Shown: positions 18,002 to 27,897, counted from the first letter of the stretch. The stretch is DNA of 64,000 bases from Chromohalobacter sp. 296-RDG (GCF_029889885.1 NZ_JARANY010000001.1:124001-188000), one strand, 5' to 3'. The notes: generated from the sequence alone by a model not told the origin. A program made the numbers and translations.

Positions 18002-18439
18002 ATGATAAGTCACAGGTGGATAAAAGGACTGGCGCTGGGAGTGATGGCGTTGCCGATCATCGCCAGCGCTCAGGAGGAACCGCGCGCTGGCGGAGGCGGT
18101 AATGACGCCGGCGTGATGGCCTGCGATGTCTTGCAGGATGAGATCGAAGCCAAGATTCGTGCCAATGGCGTCGAGGACTTCCAGCTCGATGTCGTCGCCA
18201 GCGAACGCGTTGGAGAAGACGGAGTCCGCGAGAACGATGCTCTCGCCGGGGGCGAAGTCGTGGGTAGTTGCGATGGCGGTACGCGCAAGGTGATCTACCG
18301 GCGTGGCGCCCAGGGAAGCGGGGCCATGTCGTCCTCGGATGCCTCGCTGTCATCGTCTAATGAGCGTGCTAAGCCAGGTAGCGACACGACCGATGAGGCG
18401 CTGGGCGAAGGCGCCGAAAACGAGGAGGGCGGTCACTAG
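18002..18439 (+). CDS. DUF1161-type periplasmic protein
   Basis: 145 residues with a signal peptide (MISHRWIKGLALGVMALPIIASA, cleavage after ASA). Next comes CDVLQDEIEAKIRANGVEDFQLDVV and VVGSCDGGTRKVIYRR, the two cysteine-containing blocks of DUF1161 proteins. The C-terminal 40 residues are Ser/Glu/Gly-rich and probably disordered. GAGGAG lies 6 nt before ATG 18002. The TAG stop sits on the left edge of a palindromic repeat element, so the tail may have been shaped by that insertion. Function unknown. Confidence 0.8.
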   Translation: MISHRWIKGLALGVMALPIIASAQEEPRAGGGGNDAGVMACDVLQDEIEAKIRANGVEDFQLDVVASERVGEDGVRENDALAGGEVVGSCDGGTRKVIYRRGAQGSGAMSSSDASLSSSNERAKPGSDTTDEALGEGAENEEGGH

Positions 18440-18580
18440 GCATTGTCTGAAAACTGCCTGCGCTCGGCCATACTGCGTTAAAAATCAGCTCAAAATTCTC
18501 ATTTACACCCCGTAGACTCCGCTTTTTCGCTGATTTTTGCCTTGTCTGACCTTCGCTCGTCGACTTTTTAGACAGTGCCT
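18438..18580. repeat. MITE-like palindromic element, about 143 bp
   Basis: The ends are imperfect inverted repeats, AGGCATTGTCTGAAAA at the left and the complement of AGGCACTGTCTAAAAA at the right. Inside is a second pair, AAAAATCAGC / GCTGATTTTT. There is no coding capacity. The layout of nested palindromes with short terminal inverted repeats fits a mobile or REP-type intergenic repeat of halophilic gammaproteobacteria; similar sequences are remembered from Halomonas intergenic regions. It lies between the DUF1161 and mannosyltransferase genes and may also act as a terminator. Confidence 0.75.
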
Positions 18581-18669
18581 AGGCGGGACGCTACTTCCGC
18601 CTTTCGGTGGCCCGCTTCCGTCGACCTCAGAGCTTGGTTACCATGGCGCCCTTTTCTCAGGAGTCGTGC

Positions 18670-19722
18670 TTGAAGGCCTTATTGCTATCCGCCTACGCGG
18701 CCGTGAGTCATCGGCACTGGGCGGATGGGCTGCAGCAGCAGTTCCCCGAGATCGACTGGCGGCGGTTGGAACTGCCACCGCGGCATTTTCCCTGGCGTAT
18801 TCGTGGCAATCCGCTGACCTGGATGGGACAAGAGAGTGACTGTCTCCATGAAGACTATGACCTGGTCGTCGCCACCTCGATGGTCGACCTGGCGACGTTG
18901 GTAGGTCTTTTCCCGTCGCTGGCGCGTGCACGCAAGGTCGTGTATTTCCATGAAAACCAGTTTGCCTATCCGCTTCCCAAGGGACAGCGCATCCGCGCCG
19001 AACCATTGATGGTCAATCTCTACACGGCCTTGGCAGCGGATGTCGTGGTCTTCAACAGTGCCTACAACCGCGACAGTCTATTGCGTGGAGCGCGCGACTT
19101 CCTCAAGCGCATGCCTGAGCGTCTGCCGCTCGACACTTTGCTGTCACGCGTAGCCGATAAGGCCGTGGTGCTCCCCGTACCCTTGCCCGAGGTGACGCCA
19201 AAGCCCGCGCGCTCGGGGCGGCGAATTCTGTGGAATCATCGTTGGGAATACGACAAGAATCCCGATGCGTTTTTCACGGCACTGGAAACGTTGACCACGC
19301 GTGGCATCGATTTCGAGGTGGCCGTGTTAGGCCAGCAGTTCCGCGATCAGCCACCGGTCTTCGAGGCATCGCGTGCGTGGTTGGGCGAACGTGTCGTGTG
19401 CTGGGGCGAGCAGCCCGGCGATGTCTATCGGGAGATGCTCGATACGGCGGATATCGTGGTGTCGACGACGCATCACGAGTTCCAGGGGTTGGCCGTCATG
19501 GAGGCGGTGATGCAGGGGTGTGTGCCACTGGTGCCGGATCGCCTGTGTTTTCCCGAGTATTACGCGCCAGCGTATCGCTACGCGGGCGATCAGGCGACGC
19601 TCGAGGCGACACTGGCACAATGGCTGACCGACCCAGCGTCGCGTCCGGCGCTACCTGACGCGCGTGCCTGGCAATGGCCGGCGTGGCGCGAGGCTTATCG
19701 CGAGGTACTCATGGGGGCGTGA
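18670..19722 (+). CDS. tRNA-queuosine mannosyltransferase homologue (DUF3524 glycosyltransferase)
   Basis: 350 residues from TTG 18670. That codon has AGGAG 6 nt upstream and yields MKALLLSAYAAVSHRHWADGL, the family-typical N-terminus; earlier in-frame ATGs (18643) lack an RBS. The N-terminal DUF3524 region includes YDLVVATSMVDLATLVGL, YFHENQFAYPL and FNSAYNRDSLL. A GT4 C-terminal half has ILWNHRWEYDKNP and TTHHEFQGLAVMEAVMQGCVPLVP. Vertebrate members (GTDC1/QTMAN) mannosylate queuosine in tRNA-Asp; the bacterial role is inferred from homology only. Confidence 0.8.
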   Translation: MKALLLSAYAAVSHRHWADGLQQQFPEIDWRRLELPPRHFPWRIRGNPLTWMGQESDCLHEDYDLVVATSMVDLATLVGLFPSLARARKVVYFHENQFAYPLPKGQRIRAEPLMVNLYTALAADVVVFNSAYNRDSLLRGARDFLKRMPERLPLDTLLSRVADKAVVLPVPLPEVTPKPARSGRRILWNHRWEYDKNPDAFFTALETLTTRGIDFEVAVLGQQFRDQPPVFEASRAWLGERVVCWGEQPGDVYREMLDTADIVVSTTHHEFQGLAVMEAVMQGCVPLVPDRLCFPEYYAPAYRYAGDQATLEATLAQWLTDPASRPALPDARAWQWPAWREAYREVLMGA

Positions 19723-19744
19723 TGATGCACGTGTCACGCTGGGT

Positions 19745-20383
19745 TCATTCGATCTCGGTCTTTTCTTTGTACTCGCACAGGTCCTCGATCACGCAGCTTC
19801 CGCAGCGCGGCTTGCGGGCCAAGCAGGTGTAGCGTCCGTGTAGAATCAGCCAATGATGCGCGTCGTGCAGAAAGTCCTGGGGCACGTGGCGCATCAGTTT
19901 TTTTTCCACCTCCAGAACGTTCTTGCCCGGCGCGATTCGCGTGCGATTGGCGACGCGGAAGATATGCGTGTCCACTGCCATGGTCGGCTGGCCAAACGCG
20001 GTATTGAGGATCACGTTGGCGGTCTTGCGGCCGACGCCGGGCAGCGCTTCCAGCGCTTCTCGCGTATCCGGCACCTCGCCAGCGTGCCGTTCGAGCAGCA
20101 GGTGGCAGGTTTTCATCAGGTTGTCGGCCTTGCTGTTGTACAAGCCGATGGTCTTGATCTTGTCCTTGAGCCCGTCGATGCCCAGGCTAAGGATGCCCTG
20201 CGGGGTGTTGGCGACGGGAAACAGGCGCGCGGTGGCTTTGTTGACGCCGACATCCGTGGCTTGGGCCGAGAGCAGTACCGCCGTCAGCAGCTCGAAAGAC
20301 GTCTGCCAGTGCAGCTCTGTTGTCGGCGTGGGATTGTTATCGCGCAGGCGCGAAAAAATCTCGTAGCGTTTTTGAGCGTTCAT
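19745..20383 (-). CDS. nth: Endonuclease III
   Basis: 212 residues from ATG 20383. Helix-hairpin-helix LPGVGRKTANVIL with the catalytic Lys, then VDTHIFRVANR with the catalytic Asp, and the [4Fe-4S] loop C-x6-C-x2-C-x5-C in CLARKPRCGSCVIEDLC. It is a DNA glycosylase/AP lyase for oxidised pyrimidines in base excision repair. Only 7 bp separate it from the upstream rnfB-like gene, so the two are probably co-transcribed, as in other gammaproteobacteria. Confidence 0.96.
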   Translation of the reverse strand: MNAQKRYEIFSRLRDNNPTPTTELHWQTSFELLTAVLLSAQATDVGVNKATARLFPVANTPQGILSLGIDGLKDKIKTIGLYNSKADNLMKTCHLLLERHAGEVPDTREALEALPGVGRKTANVILNTAFGQPTMAVDTHIFRVANRTRIAPGKNVLEVEKKLMRHVPQDFLHDAHHWLILHGRYTCLARKPRCGSCVIEDLCEYKEKTEIE

Positions 20384-20390
20384 GGGCGAA

Positions 20391-21395
20391 TCAAGTCGAT
20401 GAGGGAGAATCGTACGCGGCACGTGCGGCATCGAGCATTTGCTGGGCCTCGTCGACCTGCCCATGCGCAGCCTCGAGGCTGGCAGCATCGCCATGGCGCT
20501 GGGCATGCGTGACTTGCTGACGGGCCTTGCGCAGTGACTGCTCGGCGGCTTTGACGGCCATTCGCCGATGGTGCGTGGTAGAGGTGTCGGCACGTGGTGC
20601 TTGTGCGTTGCCGAGTTGCCGGTCGATATCCGCCAGGCGCGCGGTCAACGTCTCGGCGCGTTCATCGAGCCCCTGACGTGTCTCGGCATCCAGGTTGTCA
20701 CGCTGGCGTTGACGTTCCACACGCTTGAGGCCGGCGACCAAGGTTGCCCGCGTCGCCTTGAGAGCAGTGGTATCCACGCTGGCGGTGTCGTCCTGTTGCG
20801 TCGATTGCGCAGGGGCCGTCTCACGCTTGGCTTTTGCCGCCACGGCGGCTTGACGACGTTCGCGCTTGCGGCGTTTTTCCTCGGCCTGTTGGGCGAGACG
20901 CTGTTGACGCGCCTCGTAGCGTTGTCGCCCTAGCGCGGCACGTTTGTCCAGGTATGCGTCTTGCTGAGCCTGGGTGCGTGCCGCGAGCCATTCGGGATGC
21001 GGTAGGATATCGATGCAGTCGACCGGGCAGGGCGCAACACACAGCTCACAGCCGGTGCATTCGGATTCGATCACCGTATGCATCTGCTTGGCGGCACCGA
21101 GGATGGCGTCTACCGGGCAGGCCTGGATACACTTGGTGCAGCCGATGCACTCATCCTCACGAATGTACGCCACTTTCGGCGGCTGCGCCGGTTCCGCGAG
21201 GGGCTGGTGCGCTTGGCCTGTCAACTCGGCCAGCCGCGCCATGGTGGCCTCGCCGCCGGGCGAGCATTTGTTGATCGCTTCACCCGCCGCGATGCCTTCG
21301 GCATAGGGGCGACAACCGGGGTGCCCGCACTTGCCGCATTGCGTTTGCGGCAATTCGGCGTCAATGGTCTCGATGAGCGCGAGATTAGTAGACAC
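20391..21395 (-). CDS. RnfB/RsxB-like ferredoxin with a long coiled-coil tail
   Basis: 334 residues. An N-terminal Fe-S module, [20 protein letters not shown], is followed by two [4Fe-4S] ferredoxin motifs, [14 protein letters not shown] and [14 protein letters not shown]. Unlike canonical RnfB, there is no N-terminal membrane anchor: the protein starts [20 protein letters not shown]. After residue 150 come about 180 residues of Arg/Gln/Ala-rich charged helix, probably coiled coil. No rnfA, C, D, G or E is nearby; the gene sits between metG and nth. It may serve as a soluble electron carrier, for example toward the Fe-S enzyme Nth or SoxR-type targets, but this is inference. Confidence 0.82.
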   Translation of the reverse strand: MSTNLALIETIDAELPQTQCGKCGHPGCRPYAEGIAAGEAINKCSPGGEATMARLAELTGQAHQPLAEPAQPPKVAYIREDECIGCTKCIQACPVDAILGAAKQMHTVIESECTGCELCVAPCPVDCIDILPHPEWLAARTQAQQDAYLDKRAALGRQRYEARQQRLAQQAEEKRRKRERRQAAVAAKAKRETAPAQSTQQDDTASVDTTALKATRATLVAGLKRVERQRQRDNLDAETRQGLDERAETLTARLADIDRQLGNAQAPRADTSTTHHRRMAVKAAEQSLRKARQQVTHAQRHGDAASLEAAHGQVDEAQQMLDAARAAYDSPSST

Positions 21396-21404
21396 CTTGC
21401 CTCC

Positions 21405-23450
21405 TCAGGTTACGCGCTGGCCGGGTTCCGCGCCGCTGTCCGGCGACAGCAGATAGATGCCGCCTTCCTTGTCGCCGGCGGCCAGCACCATGCCTTCCGA
21501 GACGCCGAAACGCATCTTGCGCGGCGCCAGGTTGGCGACCATGACGGTCAGGCGACCCTCCAGCGCTTCGGGGGCGTAGACGGCACGGATGCCCGAGAAA
21601 ACGGTACGTGTCTCGCCACCCAGGTCGAGCGTCAATTTGAGCAGTTTCTTGGCGCCCTCGACGTACTCGGCCTTGGCAATACGCACGATGCGCATATCGA
21701 GCTTGGCGAAATCGTCGAAGCTTATTTCGTCGGCAATGGGATCATCGGCCAGCGGGCCCGTGGCGCGTTCCTTGAGCTTTTGTTCCTCGGCGAGGACTTC
21801 CTTGGAGGCCTCGGTCATCTGCGCGATTCTGTCGGTGTCGACGCGGGTCATCAGCGGCTTGAACTTGGCGATGGCGTGGTCTTCGAGCACGTGGTGACGG
21901 CGTTCCCAGTCGAGGGAGTCGACCTGCAGGAAGTTGCGTGCCTGCTCGGCCATAGCCGGCACCACGGGCTGCAGGTAGACCATCAACACGTGGAACAGGT
22001 TGATCCCCACTGAGCAAATATCGAGCACTTCCTGCTCGCGGCCTTCTTCCTTGGCCAGCACCCAGGGCGCCTTGTCGGCAATGTAAGCATTGGCCTCGTC
22101 GGCGAGCTCCATGATCTTGCGCATGGCGTGGCCGAATTCACGTGCCTCGTAGTCGGCGGCGATCGCCTCGCCGGCGTCTGCGAAGCGTGCCACTAGCGCG
22201 GGCTCGGCGCAGTGCGCGGCGAGCTGGTTACCATTGAGTTTCTTCACGAAGCCTGCACAGCGGCTTGCGATGTTGACCACCTTGCCGACCAGGTCCGAGT
22301 TCACGCGCGAGGCGAAGTCCTCGAGGTTGAGATCGAGATCGTCGACGCCGGCCGTCAGCTTGGCGGCGAAGTAGTAGCGCAGGTATTCGGGATTGAGGTA
22401 TTCGGCATAGGTCTGCGCCTTGATGAAGGTGCCGCGCGACTTGGACATCTTGGCGCCGTTGACGGTGACGAAGCCGTGGCAATTGACGCCGGTCGGCGTG
22501 CGCAGCCCTGCACCTTCCAGCATCGCCGGCCAGAACAGGGCGTGGAAGTAGACGATGTCCTTGCCGATGAAATGATAGACCTCGGCCTCTGAGTCCTTCT
22601 TCCAGTAGCTGTCGAAGTCGATGCCTTCGCGCTCGCAGAGGTTCTGGAAGCTGGCCAGGTAACCGATCGGCGCGTCGAGCCAGACATAGAAATACTTGCC
22701 CGGCGCATCGGGAATCTCGAAGCCGAAATAAGGTGCGTCGCGAGAGATATCCCACTCGTTGAAGCCTGACTCGAACCATTCCAGCAGCTTGTTGCGAATC
22801 TGAGGCTGCACATGACCGCCATCGATCCAGCCCTGCATGAAGTCGGCGAAGTCGGGCAGCTTGAAAAAATAGTGAGTCGACGTGCGGACTTCCGGTGTGG
22901 CGCCGCTGATCGCCGAGACTGGATCGATCAGCTCTGCTGGCGTGTAGGTCGCACCGCACGCTTCGCAGTTGTCGCCGTATTGGTCGTCGCTGTGGCACTT
23001 GGGGCAGGTGCCCTTGATGAAGCGGTCGGCGAGGAACAGCCCCTTGACCGGATCAAACATCTGTTCGATGTCGCGCGTCGAGATATGCCCGGCATCGCGT
23101 AGCGCTGTATAGATGCGCTCGCTGTGCTGGCGGTTTTCTTCCGAGTGCGTGGAGTAGTAATTGTCGAACGCTACCCCGAAGCGGGCGAAATCGGCCTGGT
23201 GCTCGGCGCTGACGTTGCTGATCAACTGCTCCGAGGTAATGCCTTCCTGCTCCGCGCGCAACATGATAGCGGTGCCATGGGCGTCGTCGGCACATACATA
23301 ATGGCACTCGTGACCACGGCTTTTCTGGAAGCGCACCCAGATATCGGTCTGGATGTACTCGAGCAAATGGCCCAGATGAATCGAGCCGTTGGCATAGGGC
23401 AGGGCACTGGTAACCAGGATCTTGCGCTTGGCGTTGGCGGTAGTCGGCAT
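21405..23450 (-). CDS. metG: Methionyl-tRNA synthetase
   Basis: 681 residues from ATG 23450. The class I signature HLGH lies in [17 protein letters not shown]; a zinc knuckle is C-P-K-C ... C-E-A-C (about residues 145-160), KMSKS appears in [11 protein letters not shown], and a C-terminal tRNA-binding OB domain ([20 protein letters not shown]) ends the protein. It charges initiator and elongator tRNA-Met. The frame continues upstream to 23576 but the extra residues are low-complexity and not family-like. It lies 9 bp ahead of the rnfB-like gene. Confidence 0.96.
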   Translation of the reverse strand: MPTTANAKRKILVTSALPYANGSIHLGHLLEYIQTDIWVRFQKSRGHECHYVCADDAHGTAIMLRAEQEGITSEQLISNVSAEHQADFARFGVAFDNYYSTHSEENRQHSERIYTALRDAGHISTRDIEQMFDPVKGLFLADRFIKGTCPKCHSDDQYGDNCEACGATYTPAELIDPVSAISGATPEVRTSTHYFFKLPDFADFMQGWIDGGHVQPQIRNKLLEWFESGFNEWDISRDAPYFGFEIPDAPGKYFYVWLDAPIGYLASFQNLCEREGIDFDSYWKKDSEAEVYHFIGKDIVYFHALFWPAMLEGAGLRTPTGVNCHGFVTVNGAKMSKSRGTFIKAQTYAEYLNPEYLRYYFAAKLTAGVDDLDLNLEDFASRVNSDLVGKVVNIASRCAGFVKKLNGNQLAAHCAEPALVARFADAGEAIAADYEAREFGHAMRKIMELADEANAYIADKAPWVLAKEEGREQEVLDICSVGINLFHVLMVYLQPVVPAMAEQARNFLQVDSLDWERRHHVLEDHAIAKFKPLMTRVDTDRIAQMTEASKEVLAEEQKLKERATGPLADDPIADEISFDDFAKLDMRIVRIAKAEYVEGAKKLLKLTLDLGGETRTVFSGIRAVYAPEALEGRLTVMVANLAPRKMRFGVSEGMVLAAGDKEGGIYLLSPDSGAEPGQRVT

Positions 23451-23598
23451 GGCGGCTCTAGTGACGAAAGTCGGAACGAAAGAAGGCGTCGCGAACGACA
23501 TCGACGAAAAGGCGATTGTAGCCCGCTTGGCGCTTGGCTGCATCCGTGATGCGGAAGACGCCGTCGACGCGCTCATGACGCATCAGTAAGGGTAACGC

Positions 23599-23991
23599 TC
23601 AGGGCGGGCTTGGCCAGCCGCCGGCACGAATGGCCGGACACCCCGCGATATCGAGATTGTAGAGGTACAGCCAGGCGGGGCCGAATGCAGTGTCATAAAT
23701 GACACGGTCATAGGTGCCAGTCAGCGGTGCGCGTACGCGATAATCTTCGAGCCGGTCGAGATCGCGTAGGCCCCGCGCATCGACCCGGTAGAGTTCCACG
23801 TCGATGCCGTAGGAGGGTTCCGCCTTGGCGCCGGGGCAATGCCCCAAATCGTAGAGGGTGACATCAACGAGCGTATCCGCGCCGATGAATTCGGTGCCTG
23901 CGAGCCAATGGTGGTTGCGCAGGCCCCGCTTGAGCGTGCCGTACACGGCGACCAGTGGCGTACGACGGATGGCGATAACGGGGGAATACAT
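23599..23991 (-). CDS. Gamma-glutamylcyclotransferase-family (AIG2-like) protein
   Basis: 130 residues with the family entry motif VAVYGTLKRGLRNHHWL and a beta-barrel core ending in WLYLYNLDIAGCP. The acidic catalytic position may be in the RLEDYRVRAP segment. Members act on gamma-glutamyl amines or are of unknown function. Solitary gene, 31 bp from thiI in the same direction. Confidence 0.8.
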   Translation of the reverse strand: MYSPVIAIRRTPLVAVYGTLKRGLRNHHWLAGTEFIGADTLVDVTLYDLGHCPGAKAEPSYGIDVELYRVDARGLRDLDRLEDYRVRAPLTGTYDRVIYDTAFGPAWLYLYNLDIAGCPAIRAGGWPSPP

Positions 23992-24021
23992 GGCGACTCT
24001 GCGTTGACGATGAGTGACGAT

Positions 24022-25512
24022 TCAATGCTCAGCGTGGCGGTTGCCGCGATAGATGACGAAGTTCTTGAGCCCCTGATCGGCGAGCCGAAGCGCCTGCATC
24101 TTGCTCATGATGCCCTGATCGCAATAGAGCGCGTAGCGCCGATGCGACGGCAATTGCGCGGCGCGTTCGCCGAGCTCGAAGAACGGAATCGCCAGCGGCT
24201 CGTCTTGCGGCAGCCTCAATGGGGCGGCGTCGCGCTCATCGGGGTGGCGAATGTCGATGACCGTGACGTCATCGGCTGCGCGTAGCGCCTCGGCACTCTC
24301 GATCACGGGCACATCGAGCGTGCGTGGCGCGGGCGTGTCGAGCAGGCGGTCCACTCGCGTCTGGCGGGTGGCCTCGAGTGCTGCTTCAAGCACGCCCATG
24401 TCGAAGTCGGCCTCGGCGTCTTCGATCTGGTCGGGCCTGGGGCGTGTATTGGGGCGTTGCGAGATCGTACCGCAGTATTCCGGCAAGCGCTCGGCATGGG
24501 CGGCGGTGCCGATGTGACGCGCATCCTCGATGATGGCTTGCTTATCGTCGGCGATGAGCGGACGCAGAACGGGCCGCTCGCTGACCGTGTCGATCAGCCC
24601 TAGGTTGACCAGGCTCTGGCTGGATACCTGCGCCAAGGCATCGCCGGTGACGAGTGCTGAAATGCGCGCGCGTGCCGCGATGCGGTTGGCGGCTCGCAGC
24701 ATCATCCGCTTGAGCACGACGCCTGCCAGGCCCGCGGGCACACGGCGCTGGATCTCATCGAGCACGCCGTCGAAGGGCACACTGATGAAGTGGGCATGGT
24801 GCGAGGCGCTGTAACCCTGCCACACTCGATGCACGACCTCGCCCACGGCCTGCTCGTGTTCCGGCCCGCCGAGATTGAAGAACAGGTAATGCGTCTTGAG
24901 CCCGCGCCGGATCAAGCGCCAGGCCGCCACCGGCGAATCGTAGCCGCCCGAGATGAGTGCCAGTGCCTGGCCCTGGGTGCCCAGCGGATAACCGCCCAGG
25001 CCGGGCAAACGGCGTGTCACCAGGCGCAGGTGCTGGTCCTGCAACTCGAGCGTGACATTCACTTCGGGGTGGGAAAGGTCCACCTTGGCGTCCGGGCTGG
25101 CGTCGAGCAGCGCGCCGCCCAGATGACGTTCGAGGTCCGCCGAAGTGAAGTCGTGTTGTCCGCGGCGCTTGACGCTGACGCGAAACCGGCGGCCAGCCAG
25201 CGGGGCACGCCAAAGCGCCACCAGGCGTTCGGCGGTATCGGCGAAGGAGACGAAGGTATGCACGTCGATCACCAGCACCTCGTGGATGCCGGGCACGCGC
25301 GATAGCGTTGCTTCCAGGCGCTCACGAGTAGCGTCGTCGATGGCGTGGCGAACCCGTACCTCCAGCGCATCCCAGCAGTCGGCGACTCGCACATCAGGGA
25401 CCAGTGGCGTCAGGATGTTGCGCAGGTTGGTGCGCAGACAACGCACCATCTGCTTGCGCACGGGGCGGGACTTGATGGTGATCTCGGGGAAAAGCTTGAC
25501 GCGATACCGCAT
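24022..25512 (-). CDS. thiI: tRNA 4-thiouridine synthase / thiazole sulfurtransferase
   Basis: 496 residues, full length. An N-terminal ferredoxin-like plus THUMP domain (about 1-165) binds tRNA. The PP-loop ALISGGYDSPVAAWRLI activates U8. The C-terminal rhodanese domain keeps both cysteines of the disulfide relay, in LPEYCGTISQ and ALYCDQGIMS. It makes s4U8 in tRNA and, with ThiS, the sulfur of thiazole. Confidence 0.96.
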   Translation of the reverse strand: MRYRVKLFPEITIKSRPVRKQMVRCLRTNLRNILTPLVPDVRVADCWDALEVRVRHAIDDATRERLEATLSRVPGIHEVLVIDVHTFVSFADTAERLVALWRAPLAGRRFRVSVKRRGQHDFTSADLERHLGGALLDASPDAKVDLSHPEVNVTLELQDQHLRLVTRRLPGLGGYPLGTQGQALALISGGYDSPVAAWRLIRRGLKTHYLFFNLGGPEHEQAVGEVVHRVWQGYSASHHAHFISVPFDGVLDEIQRRVPAGLAGVVLKRMMLRAANRIAARARISALVTGDALAQVSSQSLVNLGLIDTVSERPVLRPLIADDKQAIIEDARHIGTAAHAERLPEYCGTISQRPNTRPRPDQIEDAEADFDMGVLEAALEATRQTRVDRLLDTPAPRTLDVPVIESAEALRAADDVTVIDIRHPDERDAAPLRLPQDEPLAIPFFELGERAAQLPSHRRYALYCDQGIMSKMQALRLADQGLKNFVIYRGNRHAEH

Positions 25513-25627
25513 ATGTCATGTGTCGAGTGCCTAGTGAAGGCGCGCATGGTAGCAACCCGTCACCTGCCTCGCCAGTCACTCCACTGAGGCTGCTACGCTG
25601 AATGCGTGTATCGTGAGGAGATTTCTC

Positions 25628-26359
25628 ATGCAATACGAACTGTATTATTGGCCGGGCATTCCCGGGCGCGGTGAATATGTGCGCTTGGCGCTCGAGGCGG
25701 CGGGCGCCGACTACGTCGATGTGGCGCGTGAACGCCAGGATGGCATGAGCGCAATCGGCGATCTGCTCGAAGGCGAGGTTGCGCCATTCGAGGCGTATCC
25801 GCCCTTCGCGCCGCCGATTCTCAAAGCGCAGGAGCGGGTCGTGTCGCATGTCGCCAATATTCTGCGTTTCCTGGGGCCACGGCTTGGCCTGGTGCCGGAC
25901 GACGAGCCCAGCCGTGACTGGGCGCACGGATTGCAATTGACGATGACCGATTTCATCGCCGAGATTCATGACGTACATCATCCCATCGGAAGTTCGCTAT
26001 ATTACGAAGAGCAGCAAGACGAGGCGCGCCGTCGTGCCCAGGTATTCCGGCAGGCGCGACTGGGCAAGTTCCTCGGCTATTTCGAGGATGTTCTGGCGCG
26101 CAATCCGGCTGGAAAGACGTATCTCGTCGGCGATGCCTTGAGTTATGTTGATCTCTCGCTTTTTCAAACCGTTAGCGGCCTGCGCTATGCCATGCCTCGT
26201 GCAATGGCGGTTCAAGCGCCATCGATTCCCGACGTTATGGCCTTGAGCGAGCGTGTGTCGGCATTGCCGCGTATTGCCACCTATCTGGGGTCCGCTCGGC
26301 GCCAAGCGTTTAACGAAGATGGCATTTTTCGCCATTATCTTGAGCTGGATGCCGATTGA
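25628..26359 (+). CDS. Glutathione S-transferase, sigma-like
   Basis: 243 residues from ATG 25628, with GAGGAG 7 nt upstream. The N-terminal thioredoxin fold YELYYWPGIPGRGEYVRLALEA has a Tyr and the PGRGE turn typical of alpha/mu/pi/sigma enzymes. The GSH-site Pro lies in FAPPILKAQERVVSHVANIL, and the C-domain includes YLVGDALSYVDLSLFQTVSGL. Probably detoxification. Divergent from thiI. Confidence 0.85.
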   Translation: MQYELYYWPGIPGRGEYVRLALEAAGADYVDVARERQDGMSAIGDLLEGEVAPFEAYPPFAPPILKAQERVVSHVANILRFLGPRLGLVPDDEPSRDWAHGLQLTMTDFIAEIHDVHHPIGSSLYYEEQQDEARRRAQVFRQARLGKFLGYFEDVLARNPAGKTYLVGDALSYVDLSLFQTVSGLRYAMPRAMAVQAPSIPDVMALSERVSALPRIATYLGSARRQAFNEDGIFRHYLELDAD

Positions 26360-26499
26360 GCGCTCGATGTTATCGTCCGGTGGCGTTATGTTGAGAAATG
26401 TGTACGGGGGCCGCGCCCGAGCGCCAATGAATTTGATACCATCTTGGCGTTCGTGATCCGCGCCGTGGTGGGCGTTTCTTGATGGGCAGGGATAAGCGC

Positions 26500-27210
26500 A
26501 TGTTTCTCGACGACTTTCACACCGTGACCGATGATCGGCTATGTATTACGGCCGAGCAGGCAAGCCGTTTCGCCAAGTGTATCGCTGGCGATTACAATCC
26601 CATTCACGATGCGGATGCACGGCGTTTCTGCGTGCCGGGCGATCTGCTGTTTGCCCTGGTGATGGCACGTTTTGGCTTGGCACAACGCATGACTTTCCAT
26701 TTCAAGGGCATGGTCGGTGATAGCGTCCCGTTGTGCTTCGCTCAGCACGGCGACACCGTCCAAGTGACCGACGCCAATGGTAAGGTGTATCTTGAGGTCG
26801 AGCGTGGCGGGGATATCACCCACGATGCCGACGTCATCGAGGCCTTCACGCGCCGTTACGTCGCTTTTTCAGGTCGCAATTTCCCGCATTATCTCAAACC
26901 GCTGATGGAAGAGCAGGGTGTCATGTTCAATCCCCAGCGACCGTTGGTGATCTATGACAGCATGGGTTTCTCGTTATCGCGGCTGGATGTCGCCGAGGCC
27001 GGTGTTGCTTTCGCTGGCGCGACGCTGGATGTCAGCGGCAAGCGGGGCGATGCCTTGCTGCAATTCAAGATGACCGACGGCGAAACGGCCATTGGCCATG
27101 GCTCCAAGAAGTTGGTGGTCAGCGGCTTGCGTGAGTACGATCCTCCGGTGATGGACGCTTTTGTCGAGAAGTTCATGAACCTCAAGGCGCATTACGCCAC
27201 GGCCGAGTGA
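26500..27210 (+). CDS. DUF3581 family protein
   Basis: 236 residues from ATG 26500 (AGGGAT upstream; an in-frame TTG at 26479 is less likely). The N-terminal block ITAEQASRFAKCIAGDYNPIHD with RFCVPGDLLFALVMARFGL is typical of DUF3581 as remembered. The A-G-D-x-N-P-I-H-D motif recalls MaoC/R-hydratase hot-dog enzymes, so a fatty-acyl-type hydratase fold is possible. No partner gene suggests a pathway. Confidence 0.75.
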   Translation: MFLDDFHTVTDDRLCITAEQASRFAKCIAGDYNPIHDADARRFCVPGDLLFALVMARFGLAQRMTFHFKGMVGDSVPLCFAQHGDTVQVTDANGKVYLEVERGGDITHDADVIEAFTRRYVAFSGRNFPHYLKPLMEEQGVMFNPQRPLVIYDSMGFSLSRLDVAEAGVAFAGATLDVSGKRGDALLQFKMTDGETAIGHGSKKLVVSGLREYDPPVMDAFVEKFMNLKAHYATAE

Positions 27211-27280
27211 GTATCCAGATGCAACCCTTGCACTCAGAAGGTGTCACAGGCCAAGTCATCTTTTGTCATAGGAGCATCCC

Positions 27281-27733
27281 TTGAGTATCGAAGGCATTCA
27301 GCAATTCTTTCAGCGCATGTTGGAGTCCCCGCAATCGGAGCGTCGGCAGGTGACGCTGGAATTGGCGGTGGCAGCCCTGTTATGCGAGATCATGCGTGCC
27401 GATTACGAATATGACCCACGTGAACGGGCCATGCTGCGAGAGCTTTTAACCACGCGCCTTACGATTGCCCCGGACGACGTCGATGAGCTGATGGCGCTGG
27501 CCGAAACCGAAGTCGAACAGGCCGTCGATCACTATGAATTCGTCAGCCTGATCCGCGAGCAGTACGGCTACGAAGACCGCGTGGCGCTGGTAGCACAGCT
27601 GTGGCAACTGGCCTTTGCCGACGGCGAACTCGATGCCTTGGAAGAGCACCGCGTCCGGCGTATCGCCGATCTCCTTTATGTCAGTCACAGCGATTTCATT
27701 CGTACCAAGCTCGAGGTCATGCCGGAGGGGTGA
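27281..27733 (+). CDS. TerB-like domain protein
   Basis: 150 residues from TTG 27281 (AGGAG 7 nt upstream). All-helical, with two TerB-like repeats: LAVAALLCEIMRADYEYDPRERAML and LVAQLWQLAFADGELDALEEHRVRRI. The acidic residues of the second unit resemble the metal-binding site of TerB. Such stand-alone proteins are widespread and not tied to tellurite resistance; function unknown. Confidence 0.8.
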   Translation: MSIEGIQQFFQRMLESPQSERRQVTLELAVAALLCEIMRADYEYDPRERAMLRELLTTRLTIAPDDVDELMALAETEVEQAVDHYEFVSLIREQYGYEDRVALVAQLWQLAFADGELDALEEHRVRRIADLLYVSHSDFIRTKLEVMPEG

Positions 27734-27897
27734 GACGGTGCGGCCAGCCTGCATGTGTCGATTTTCTGGAAGCGCCTGGCGAAAAGTTGACTGAAACGCT
27801 TGGGTAAGTGCCATCGCGGGACGTTATACTGAGTGTATCGAGCTGTCAGCCTGGCTGGCGCACTGCAGATGAGCATATCGTGGAAAGGAGAGTTGCT

